This document shows, piece by piece, positions 1 through 7,972 of a stretch of 64,000 bases of DNA. Each line of letters opens with the position of its first letter. Position 1 is the first letter of the stretch. Both the position numbers and the translations under genes were made by a program. Under the pieces are notes generated by a model. It did not search any database. It saw only the letters and a program-made list of their open reading frames with translations, and had not been told where the DNA came from. The DNA is from Stieleria neptunia (GTDB taxonomy: Bacteria; Planctomycetota; Planctomycetia; Pirellulales; Pirellulaceae), in contig NZ_CP037423.1 in the NCBI RefSeq assembly GCF_007754155.1, positions 4,866,865-4,930,864 of the forward strand, given 5' to 3'.

Positions 1-2
1 GC

Positions 3-770
3 CGCCCGACCGCGGTCAATCTGTTCTGGGCCCTCGACCGGATGCGCCACGTCGTCGAATCCACGCCCGTGGAAAAACTCAACGACGCGTTGGTCGCCGA
101 AGCGAAACGGATTCACGACGAAGACCGCGAAATGTGCCACGCGATCGGACGCAATGGGGCTCCGCTGCTGTCCGAAATCGACACGGTGCTGACCCACTGC
201 AACGCCGGCGGACTGGCCACGTCGACCTGGGGGACGGCGCTGGCGCCGATCTATCACTTGCACCAAACCGGAAACGCCCCCAAAGTCATCGCCGACGAAA
301 CGCGTCCGCTGCTGCAAGGCGGACGGCTGACCGCTTGGGAACTCTCCCAAGCCGGCGTCGACGTCACCGTGATCACCGACTCGATGTCGGGGTCCTTGAT
401 GCGACAAGGCGTGATTCAAGCCGTCATCGTCGGCGCCGATCGGATCACCGCACGAGGCGACGTGGCCAACAAGATCGGAACCTATCCCGTCGCCGTGTTG
501 GCCCGACATCACGGCATACCGTTCTACGTCGCCGCCCCGACCAACACGTTCGATTTAGAACTCGACTCCGGTGACGACATCCCGATCGAGCAGCGGGGCC
601 GCGATGAAGTCGCCGCCCCGCACGGGGTCGGCATCGTTCCCGACGCCGCCAACGTGCTCAACCCGGCCTTCGACGTCACCCCCGCCGAACTGGTCACCGC
701 GATCATCACCCAGCGCGGCGTGATCCATCAACCGACCGCCGAAGCGATCGCAAGACATTTCAATAGCTAG
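3..770 (+). CDS. mtnA: S-methyl-5-thioribose-1-phosphate isomerase, 5' end outside window
   Basis: Methionine salvage enzyme that isomerises methylthioribose-1-phosphate to methylthioribulose-1-phosphate in the cytoplasm. The reading frame is open from the left edge and starts with RPTAVNLFWALDRM, a signature of the MtnA/eIF2B-like family, so the gene is cut by the window and the ATG at 42 is internal. The family's catalytic cysteine (THCNAGG, codon near 198) and catalytic aspartate (VGADRI, near 440) are both present, followed by the NKIGTYPVAVLA strand and a complete C-terminus ending at TAG 768-770. About 255 residues are visible of a usual 340-360. A hairpin repeat follows it, and the next gene points toward it. 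The identification is secure; nothing can be said about its promoter. Confidence 0.95.
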   Translation, partial: RPTAVNLFWALDRMRHVVESTPVEKLNDALVAEAKRIHDEDREMCHAIGRNGAPLLSEIDTVLTHCNAGGLATSTWGTALAPIYHLHQTGNAPKVIADETRPLLQGGRLTAWELSQAGVDVTVITDSMSGSLMRQGVIQAVIVGADRITARGDVANKIGTYPVAVLARHHGIPFYVAAPTNTFDLELDSGDDIPIEQRGRDEVAAPHGVGIVPDAANVLNPAFDVTPAELVTAIITQRGVIHQPTAEAIARHFNS

Positions 771-810
771 TGCTTTGTCAGCTTTCAATTTTCGAGCCTG
801 CGTTTGTCGA

Positions 811-888
811 GCGGAAAAGGGGTCAGGTACCAAAAACCAAATGGCCCGCAGGGTGCTTCGCATTTTTGGTACCTGACCCCTTTTCCGC
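811..888. repeat. Inverted repeat with 25-bp perfect arms (RAYT/REP-like)
   Basis: Arms 811-835 and 864-888 are perfect reverse complements and enclose a 28-nt loop. The arm core GGGGTCAGGTACC resembles palindromes mobilised by REP-associated tyrosine transposases in many bacteria. It sits between the convergent mtnA and DUF1559 genes, where it could also act as a terminator for both. Confidence 0.7.
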
Positions 889-933
889 GGTACCCTAAGA
901 ATAAAAGTTGACGAAGCACTCGAGCATCGCCCG

Positions 934-1971
934 CTATTCCGGCACCGTCACGGATTCGCCGCCGGCTCGCGTGGAGAGGTTCCGCCAGAGTTCCAGATTG
1001 ATCGAATCGGTGATGAACCGCACCGAGCCATCCATCATCGTGACGTTCACGCCGCCCTGGTGGTAACTGCGGCTGGTCACGGCCGCCTGAGTCAGCGCGG
1101 TCGTGTCCTTGCCTTCGCGAATGTTCGTGAAATCGACATCGAACTCACGTCCGCTGACCTCGCAGATCACTTTGCGGTTGGGCGAGAACGTCGTGGTGAA
1201 TCCCGATTGGTGCACGCGTCCGTCGACCCATTCGGTGTGGCCGGTGTCGGTTTTCAAGCTGCCGCCCAAGGAGCAGATCTCCGCCGGCTCCCGTGGCGTC
1301 GGGATCGTTCCGTCGATTTCCACGTCACGATAATAGGCCGTTCTGGCTTTGACTTCGCCGAACCCGAGCGTGTTACTGAGCCCATCCAACACATCGCGGA
1401 ATCGCGACACACGGCCGGCGACAAAGGATCCGGGACCGGTTTCATTTGTGTTGGGATTCAGCACAAACCAGGGCCCGGCGTTGTAGCCGTAGCTGAGCGG
1501 ATAGTGATACGGATTGCCGTCGTCGTCGTTGCGTTCAAAGTCGTTGACGTCGCTGGGGCACAAGTAAACCGGCACGCGAAAACTGGACACCTTGATCGAT
1601 TCGCCGTCCACCGTGATCCGGGCTGCCCCGTAACCGGCACTGAAATCGATCGCCGACGCCAACGCGACGTTTTCGACGTACGGCAAAATCCTCGCTTGAG
1701 TCGACCAGCCGTCGCCGGTCATCGCCGGGCGGGTCCAGGCCGGGGGCAGACGCTTGGTGGCCGATTCGTAATTGTGAACCGCCAAAATCATCTGCTTCAT
1801 GTTGTTGGTGCAACTCATCCGCCGCGCCGCTTCGCGAGCCGCTTGGACGGCCGGTAACAACAACCCGACCAAAATACCGATGATCGCGATCACGACCAGC
1901 AACTCGACCAAGGTGAAGGCGCTTCGTCGCGGCGGCGTCGCAGTCGGCATGGAACGGAACTCGGTAGGCAT
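934..1971 (-). CDS. DUF1559 domain protein with type IV pilin-like N-terminus
   Basis: 345 residues. The N-terminus carries a type IV prepilin/pseudopilin motif (SAFTLVELLVVIAIIGILVG, residues about 17-36) after a short basic leader, so it is expected to be cleaved by a prepilin peptidase and anchored in the membrane by its hydrophobic helix. It continues with the DUF1559 signature (LLLPAVQAAREAARRMSC, then NNMKQ and HNYES) and ends with the usual H-x-G-G-V-N-V...DGSVRF motif. This family is hugely expanded in Planctomycetes and its role is unknown. The ATG at 1971 is preceded by a GAGGAGA ribosome-binding site about 9 nt upstream. The gene stands alone, convergent with mtnA. Confidence 0.9.
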   Translation of the reverse strand: MPTEFRSMPTATPPRRSAFTLVELLVVIAIIGILVGLLLPAVQAAREAARRMSCTNNMKQMILAVHNYESATKRLPPAWTRPAMTGDGWSTQARILPYVENVALASAIDFSAGYGAARITVDGESIKVSSFRVPVYLCPSDVNDFERNDDDGNPYHYPLSYGYNAGPWFVLNPNTNETGPGSFVAGRVSRFRDVLDGLSNTLGFGEVKARTAYYRDVEIDGTIPTPREPAEICSLGGSLKTDTGHTEWVDGRVHQSGFTTTFSPNRKVICEVSGREFDVDFTNIREGKDTTALTQAAVTSRSYHQGGVNVTMMDGSVRFITDSINLELWRNLSTRAGGESVTVPE

Positions 1972-2313
1972 GATGGAGGATCTCCTCGGATCGGGTCCGC
2001 CCCTGGCGGGGACGGTCCGGTGGTGCGGGTGATTGGAGGGGCTGTCGGATCGAATGCAGACCTAACGCTAATGAGAATTGTTCTCGACAAGTATTCTGCG
2101 AAGGCCGAATCTTTTTTACAAGAGGTGCAGCGAAAAAAGATTTGGATCGGAGAATCGCGGCGTTTTCCGGCTCGAAGAGCCCCGTCAGCGAAGTTTCCGG
2201 GAAAATTCGCCCCCTCAATCTGTCCCAACCCCCCGCACCACTCGAAGGACTTTCGGTCGGCCTGGGCAGTGCGATCGGCACGACGAAAGTCAACCTCCCG
2301 CGGGACGTCAATT

Positions 2314-2495
2314 CGTTTGCTGCAGCGCTTGGCAACCGATTGAGCCTCTCTCCCTCTGGGAGAGACGGCGTTTGCGCAGCAAGCAAACGCCAGAGAGCGC
2401 CGGCGCTGCCATCGTCTTCGCGACACACGGAAAATAAATGGGATAGGCTTCCAGGCTCGTCGATGCTGAAATGACAGGCTGGAAGCCTATCCCAC
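2314..2495. repeat. Interspersed repeats, families A and C, in a gene-free stretch
   Basis: The 575-bp stretch 1972-2546 has no convincing gene. It contains one copy of the family-A element (about 2314-2420), with the palindromes CTCTCCC-TCT-GGGAGAG and GGCGTTTGC...GCAAACGCC, and one imperfect copy of the family-C hairpin (2439-2495), with arms of the type GGGATAGGCTTCCAG. Both recur elsewhere in the window. Confidence 0.75.
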
Positions 2496-2546
2496 TCGCT
2501 AGTTCCGTCACTTATCCAATTGACGTCTCTCGCCAAGAGCGCGACT

Positions 2547-3473
2547 TCAAAACAGCACGACCAGCGGCGCCAGATCGCGGTCAAAATCACGCTTGGCCAT
2601 GGCCAGTGTGACGAGCAGCGGAACCGCCACCAGAGCCAGCCGAATCGCCCCCACGATCCAAGGCCGCCTGTGCCTCAGCGGCGCCCATTCGGTCGCCCAG
2701 CACAACAGCGGCGCAACGCCGATCGCCAGGGCGCGTCCGCCGGACACGCGTCCAAAAAAGTGGCCGATGAACAGAACGCCAAACAAGCTGATCACGCCGA
2801 CGCCGATCAGAACGGTTGGCGGCACCACATCCCGCGCGGCGTCCTTCGCTCGTCGCCGCCTGCTGATCGCCCAGACCACGAGCGTGGCGCCCAACAACGC
2901 AGCGACCATCGGCATCGCCGCCTCGCCGCCTTTTAAATACCCCGCCATCATCACCGTCGCGGCGGCACACTGAAGTGCCAAACAGAGGCTCAACGGGATC
3001 GAGACCCCGGGGCTTCGTCTGGCCAACGCAAGCAACCGTCCCCAACAGGTGGCCAACAACACCCAGCAGACACCGATCGACAGCGCGGCTTGCCAGACGG
3101 ACCATTCCTCGGGATCGCTCAAGTAGACCGAACCGTGCAGCAAAATCCGCGGCGCCAGCAACACCAGGCTGATCCGAAGCAGCCAAGCAATTCGAGAGGC
3201 GAAACGCGGCACCGCGGCGATCGACTCGATCAACACAGCCGCGGGGATGACGATCCATAACAAGCGGTCCAGGCCGCTGGCCGGCGGCATCGCCACATGC
3301 AGCGATTCGACCCACAGTCCCACCGTCAAGCCGACGGTGATCGCGATCCCACAGGTCGCGTTGCGCCACGCGGCCGTCGGTGACTTTCGCGGCCCCAACA
3401 ACGCCAAGACGATCAGGGCGCTGGCGACCGCGGCAGCCACGGTCGCCTGGACATACAACAGCGGATCGGGCAT
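2547..3473 (-). CDS. Hypothetical multi-pass membrane protein
   Basis: 308 residues of unrecognised family. Hydrophobic stretches of 18-22 residues recur along the whole length (for example VAAAVASALIVLALLG at the N-terminus, ATCGIAITVGLTVGLWV, and VGVISLFGVLFIGHF), suggesting about eight to nine membrane helices with short loops and a very Arg-poor interior. No catalytic motif is obvious. Its ATG at 3473 lies 3 bp after the stop of the upstream YceI gene, so the two are almost certainly co-transcribed and may both act in the envelope. Confidence 0.75.
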   Translation of the reverse strand: MPDPLLYVQATVAAAVASALIVLALLGPRKSPTAAWRNATCGIAITVGLTVGLWVESLHVAMPPASGLDRLLWIVIPAAVLIESIAAVPRFASRIAWLLRISLVLLAPRILLHGSVYLSDPEEWSVWQAALSIGVCWVLLATCWGRLLALARRSPGVSIPLSLCLALQCAAATVMMAGYLKGGEAAMPMVAALLGATLVVWAISRRRRAKDAARDVVPPTVLIGVGVISLFGVLFIGHFFGRVSGGRALAIGVAPLLCWATEWAPLRHRRPWIVGAIRLALVAVPLLVTLAMAKRDFDRDLAPLVVLF

Positions 3474-3476
3474 GCG

Positions 3477-4061
3477 TTATTCGCGCACGCCTTCGCAATC
3501 AATCATGATCAACGCGGCGTCGCCGATCGGGCCGATGGCTCGCTTGTCGAACCCGTAATCGCTTCGTTTGAGTTCAAGCTCGGTGGAGAATGCGACGCGT
3601 TTGACCTTCTTGAAATCGTGTTCCTTGCCGCCCATCAAGACCAGCGTGATCGAGTTGGTCGTGCCGTGCATCGTGAAGTCTCCGGTGACTTCGTAACCGC
3701 CATCGATCGCCTTGACGCTGGTGCTGCGGAACTCGATCGTGGGAAATTGCTTGGTGTCAAAGTAGTCAGGCTGGCGCAGGTGTTCATCGCGGGCCTTGTT
3801 GGCCGTGTCGACGCTATCGGTTTTGATGGTCAACGAAAACGTCGACTTCGAAGGATCTTCGCGGTCCAGCGAAAACGTGCCGGAGACCTCATTGAATCGG
3901 CCATGGATCCAACTGATGTCCAGATGCCGAGCCTTGAAACTGACCGAGGAGTGCACCCCGTCATAGTCGTAGACGTCGGCTGCCGAAACCGACGAACCGC
4001 CGGCAGCGAACAGCGTGCCCAACAGGAGAGTCAAAACCAAACTCGTAAAGTGATGTCGCAT
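3477..4061 (-). CDS. YceI family periplasmic protein
   Basis: 194 residues: a signal peptide (RHHFTSLVLTLLLGTLFAAG...SVSA) followed by the YceI lipocalin-like beta barrel, recognised from DGVHSSVSFKARHL, then SGTFSLDREDPSKS, the diagnostic RDEHLRQPDYFDTKQFPTI, and DFTMHGTTN. Family members bind isoprenoid quinones or other amphiphiles in the periplasm. The length is typical. An in-frame TTG three bases upstream is possible, but the ATG at 4061 fits the signal peptide better. It is the first gene of a two-gene unit with the membrane protein that follows 3 bp later. Confidence 0.92.
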   Translation of the reverse strand: MRHHFTSLVLTLLLGTLFAAGGSSVSAADVYDYDGVHSSVSFKARHLDISWIHGRFNEVSGTFSLDREDPSKSTFSLTIKTDSVDTANKARDEHLRQPDYFDTKQFPTIEFRSTSVKAIDGGYEVTGDFTMHGTTNSITLVLMGGKEHDFKKVKRVAFSTELELKRSDYGFDKRAIGPIGDAALIMIDCEGVRE

Positions 4062-4251
4062 CAATCATTCTTTGAAACAGGAATCGAACTCGGTCGACGA
4101 GCCACACGCGCAACTCGCGCCAGATCGGAACTGTATACCAAAACCAAAGTCGCACCGGGGCTGACAGGCAGGTTCTCGCAGCCACCGCCGATCCCGCATC
4201 GGAATCGACACAACGCAAGTCACCCTCCCTGGCCAGGTCGTGCAGCTTTAA

Positions 4252-4612
4252 ACGTCACCCTCCTGGCAGGAGGGTCGAGCGAAGCGAGGGGAGGTCGATC
4301 CGTGAATCGCGGCGTTCACTTCACTCTTCCGGGGCACCCCCAAGCAACCCCTCTCCTCGCTGCGTTCGCCCCCGATGGGGCGAGAGCAACCAAAACCCTG
4401 TCCGATCAACGACTAAAAACTGCGTGGCCCTCCCACGGGGGCGTCGATTGCACTGCTGTAGGATTTGGCAACCGATTTGGATTCTCTCCCTCTGGGAGAG
4501 ACGGCGTTTGCGCAGCAAGCAAACGCCAGAGAGGGCCGGCGGCTCGCGAAAGTCTTGACGACGTCCGCTACGATCAACTCCGCCACTTGAACAATCGACG
4601 TCCCGAAGGAGG
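4252..4612. repeat. Gene-free stretch with families G and A repeats
   Basis: The stretch 4062-4835 has no convincing gene. A hairpin with arms ACCCTCCTGG/CCAGGAGGGT-like sequence and a flank GCGAGGGGAGGTCG (4252-4298, family G) recurs inverted at 51668-51712. A family-A copy occupies about 4441-4612. Confidence 0.7.
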
Positions 4613-4683
4613 GTGACTGGACGTCTCAGGACTGAGGTCGCTCCCCTTGGCTGCGGGGCATACAGGGTGAGAAGAAAAAAAAT

Positions 4684-4698
4684 CTGTCAAGTTGACAG
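4684..4698. promoter_or_regulatory. Perfect 15-bp palindrome upstream of the CBS gene
   Basis: CTGTCAAGTTGACAG is a 7+1+7 palindrome 138 bp before the CBS-domain gene, in a locally AT-rich patch. It could be an operator. No well-spaced -10/-35 pair could be fixed around it. Confidence 0.35.
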
Positions 4699-4835
4699 AA
4701 TGTCGCAACTGGTCGGTGAGTTCGTTATAGTTACTGCAGGGGGCGTGTAGGCGCGGGGTCGCTCGGCGGCGGGTGGATCGCGATTTCGACCGCATCTTTT
4801 TTTGAAGTACTTATCTAATCTGCGAGAGGCTTGAA

Positions 4836-5771
4836 ATGAACGAAGTGAAAGTGGCTCAGGATTTCATGCGTCGCAAATTGGTGACGCTTTCCCCACACAC
4901 CAAGGTGCTCGACGGAGTCGCGAGGTTGTTGCGTGACAACATTTCCGGCGCGCCGGTGGTGGACGATCAGAACCAATACGTCGGCGTGTTCAGCGAAAAG
5001 GCCTGCATGAAGGCGCTCAGCGGTTCGGTGGCCGCCGCGATCGAACTAGGAATCAGCGCGCCCAAGGTCCGCGAGTTCATGAAACGAGATTTGATCACGC
5101 TTTCACAAGATGACGACGTCTTTCGGTCGATCGATCACATTCTCAGCAAACGCATTTCCGGTGCCCCGGTCGTCGACGCCAATGGGAATTTCTTGGGGAT
5201 CTTTTCCGAGAAAACGGCGATGCGAGTGCTGGTCGCCGCGCTCTACGATCAAGTGCCCGGCACCAACGTCGGTTCGTACATGAACCTGGACCGCAATCGC
5301 ATCATCGACGAGAACGATTGCCTGCACGACGTCGCCAGGAAGTTTGAAGAAACGCCGTATCGTCGACTGCCGATCCTACACGGTGAAAAGCTGGCCGGTC
5401 AGGTCAGCCGACGCGACGTCTTGCGCGCCCAACATCGCATCGCCTTGGAAGTCGCCGATCGCGTCCGCCGCAACGGTGCGTCGGAGTCGATCAGCGAGTC
5501 GGCGAAGGACCGCGAAGTCGGCGAGTTTGCCGATACCACGGCGCTCACGTTGGGCCCCAACGCAGACATCCTGCAAATCGCCCAGCTGTTCTTGAACTCG
5601 CCCTATCGACGGGTTCCGATCGTCAGCGGCGGCACGCTGGTCGGCCAGATCAGCCGACGCGACTTGCTGGAAGCCGCCGCCGATCTGTTGCGCCCCGACC
5701 CCGCCCGACACCAAGCGAGCCCGCTGTACTTGAGCCCCCTGGCCGACTCGCTCCCGCCATCGATGCGCTGA
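4836..5771 (+). CDS. Four-CBS-domain protein
   Basis: 311 residues consisting essentially of four CBS motifs (about residues 8-65, 76-135, 148-200 and 232-285), i.e. two Bateman modules. Repeated signatures are ISGAPVVDDQNQYVGVFSEK and ISGAPVVDANGNFLGIFSEK in the first pair and PYRRLPI...GQVSRRDVL and PYRRVPI...GQISRRDLL in the second. CBS pairs bind adenine nucleotides and act as energy sensors. No catalytic domain is fused, so it probably regulates a partner. A GAGAGG ribosome-binding site precedes the ATG by 8 nt. It stands alone. The C-terminal tail is proline-rich and not conserved. Confidence 0.92.
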   Translation: MNEVKVAQDFMRRKLVTLSPHTKVLDGVARLLRDNISGAPVVDDQNQYVGVFSEKACMKALSGSVAAAIELGISAPKVREFMKRDLITLSQDDDVFRSIDHILSKRISGAPVVDANGNFLGIFSEKTAMRVLVAALYDQVPGTNVGSYMNLDRNRIIDENDCLHDVARKFEETPYRRLPILHGEKLAGQVSRRDVLRAQHRIALEVADRVRRNGASESISESAKDREVGEFADTTALTLGPNADILQIAQLFLNSPYRRVPIVSGGTLVGQISRRDLLEAAADLLRPDPARHQASPLYLSPLADSLPPSMR

Positions 5772-5817
5772 GGCGGGTGTTCGAGGCGATCGATCGGTCG
5801 ACGCCACGCCGGACGTT

Positions 5818-5905
5818 TTTTGTTAGCGGAACGGCGCGAGCCGTCCGGTCGCGTTTCAAAACCACCGTGAAAGACCGGAGGGCTCGCGCCCTACCGCTAA
5901 CAAAA
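5818..5905. repeat. Family D palindromic repeat
   Basis: One copy of the element beginning TTAGCGGAACGGCGCGAGCC and ending with GGGCTCGCGCCCTACCGCTAAC, whose ends are complementary. It lies in the 250-bp gap between two converging genes. Other copies are near 14200, 46211 and 60270. Confidence 0.75.
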
Positions 5906-6024
5906 ACACCCCGCTGACGCGTCAAAGTAAGTGGCGTTGGGCGCGAGCCGTCCGGCGACGCCGCGGAGCGTCTAAAGCGAGCGTCTGAAGCCTGGACACC
6001 AACGGCTGCCGAATCGTGCTCCGG

Positions 6025-7497
6025 TCACTCGTCCAGCGAAGCGTGCCGCGAGAAGGTGACGAAGATCACGCGTTCAAGCTTGTGGGCGGTCAAGTCATCT
6101 TTGGAAATGAAGTCGGTCGCCCCCGCGCTGACACAGGCCTCGGCGACCTGTTCGTCGGAGAGTCCCGTCAGGACCACGATCGGCACCTCGCCGTGCTGGG
6201 CACGGAACTGCTCCACCGTCGCCACCCCCGCACTGTCGGGCAACGTCAGATCCAGGAAGACCAGGTCAACGTGATGCTCGGCTTGGATCTTGATCCCTTC
6301 GGACAAACTGGTTGCCTGATGAATCATCAAACTGTCGTTGGCCATCTTGAGCAATTCGACCGCCAACAACATGTCCGATTGGCTGTCTTCAACGATCAGC
6401 ACGCTGAGCTGGTGTGAGGTCACGTTTTGCCCCAAGTCCTCCAACGCGCGCTCCAAATCCTGCTCCAACGCCAAACAACTCTGGTAGCGCTGACGCCGAT
6501 CGTAGGCGACCATCTTGGAAAACACCTGGTGCAGATTGGGCGGCAAACTGTCGGCGGGCATGTCACGAAACCGCCGTTTGGCAACCAGATTTCGGTACTG
6601 TCGCGAGAACGTTTTACCGCGGACGCGGATTTTCCCGGTCAACAAGTAAAACCAAGTCGCGCCAAGGCTGTAGATGTCCGAGCGCAGATCGGCCTTGGAG
6701 AGCGACTTGGCCTGCTCGGGGGCCATGTACGGCAACGTTCCGGCGATCTGCGCTTTCCCCGTCAAATTGATCGACCGCGTCTCTTCTTCGTACGACCCGA
6801 TTCGCATCGACGCCAGTCCCAAGTCGACCAGTTTGACTTGCCCCCCCCCGTTCAGAATGATGTTGCCCGGCTTGATGTCTCGGTGGACCAGTTCGCGGCA
6901 ATGGGCGTGAGCCAGCGCGCGGACGATCTGCAAAACGAAGGCCGAGGATTGTCGCCAATCGATCGGCCCGCTGTCGGCGATCAGGGCGTTTAAATCCGGC
7001 CCCTGCATCAACTCCATCGCGATGTAGGGCATCCCGTGAATCGTGCCGACCTCATAGGCGGTGACGATGTTGGGGTGCGCCACCTGCTGCACCATCTTCA
7101 TTTCACGATGGAACCGTTCACTCGTCCGCGCGTTGTGAAGCACTTTGATCGCGAAGACTTTTCCCGTTCCCGATTCGTGCGCACGAAACACGTGCGCCTC
7201 GCCGCCACAACCCAACAGTTGATCGATGACAAAATGCTCAATCTGATCACCGGGTTGCAGCAACGAAATGTGGTGGAACGAGTCTTCCGAATTCCACAGC
7301 GCCGCGTACTCCTCTTCGATCAATCGAATCTGACCGGAATCAAAGGCGCCGGTCGCTTCAAGTCGCTGCAGAGACAATTGAAGCTTGTCCGAGATGTTGC
7401 ATGACGTCCGGGCCAGTCGATCCGACTGATTGCGGTGAATAGGGACGAAGGTCGAACGATTCGGATTCGGACCAATCATCACTGGCGATCCATGCAT
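6025..7497 (-). CDS. Ser/Thr protein kinase fused to a C-terminal response-regulator receiver domain
   Basis: About 490 residues. A Hanks-type kinase domain spans about residues 65-330: glycine-rich loop LLGCGGEAHVF, lysine in FAIKVLHN, catalytic loop VHRDIKPGN, DLG in place of DFG (VDLGLASM), and the APE motif GTLPYMAPEQ. A CheY-like receiver occupies the last 120 residues (VLIVEDSQSDM, phospho-acceptor in FLDLTLPDSAG, conserved lysine in FISKDD). No membrane helix is present, so it is cytoplasmic. The domain order suggests that phosphorelay input gates or accompanies kinase output. The ATG at 7497 is used here; 7479 is equally possible, and a TTG at 7554 is less likely. It converges with the CBS gene and is not in an operon. 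Confidence 0.9.
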   Translation of the reverse strand: MHGSPVMIGPNPNRSTFVPIHRNQSDRLARTSCNISDKLQLSLQRLEATGAFDSGQIRLIEEEYAALWNSEDSFHHISLLQPGDQIEHFVIDQLLGCGGEAHVFRAHESGTGKVFAIKVLHNARTSERFHREMKMVQQVAHPNIVTAYEVGTIHGMPYIAMELMQGPDLNALIADSGPIDWRQSSAFVLQIVRALAHAHCRELVHRDIKPGNIILNGGGQVKLVDLGLASMRIGSYEEETRSINLTGKAQIAGTLPYMAPEQAKSLSKADLRSDIYSLGATWFYLLTGKIRVRGKTFSRQYRNLVAKRRFRDMPADSLPPNLHQVFSKMVAYDRRQRYQSCLALEQDLERALEDLGQNVTSHQLSVLIVEDSQSDMLLAVELLKMANDSLMIHQATSLSEGIKIQAEHHVDLVFLDLTLPDSAGVATVEQFRAQHGEVPIVVLTGLSDEQVAEACVSAGATDFISKDDLTAHKLERVIFVTFSRHASLDE

Positions 7498-7972
7498 GAA
7501 ATTCGAACAGTGCGATGCCCCGAAATCGCAGAAAAGCGGAGTAATGAGCGGCAAGGCCGTCTCGGACCTGAAACGGCCCGGAACGCTGCGATGTCACTCC
7601 TTGCTACACACGTTAGTATAGCAGTCCTTCTGCGGGATTGGTCGCTCGATACGTCCGATGACCACCGGCAAATCTCACCGAGACGGCCGCCCGAATCGGC
7701 GCACCTCGACCGAACCGCAATCAATAAAACACGACCGATTTAACACAATCCTGTCGTTCAACGCCCTGTTCTGGCCGTTTTTTTATCACTTTGACGTCAC
7801 CGACGAGCGTCCAAACGATGGCTTCGTCGCCCCGCCATCGAGGCAATCCTACGCCAGGACACAAATCGATACATTGCGTTACGACATTTCATGTCGGGGT
7901 ATCGCCGCAATTTCCGTGTTCACGACAGCTTCACCCTCAGCCTGACTGTGAACCCAACACTTGAGTGTCTCC

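Noticed and set aside
1535..2590. 351-codon minus-strand frame overlapping the DUF1559 gene
   Set aside because: It overlaps the clearly real pseudopilin gene in another phase and crosses repeat elements.
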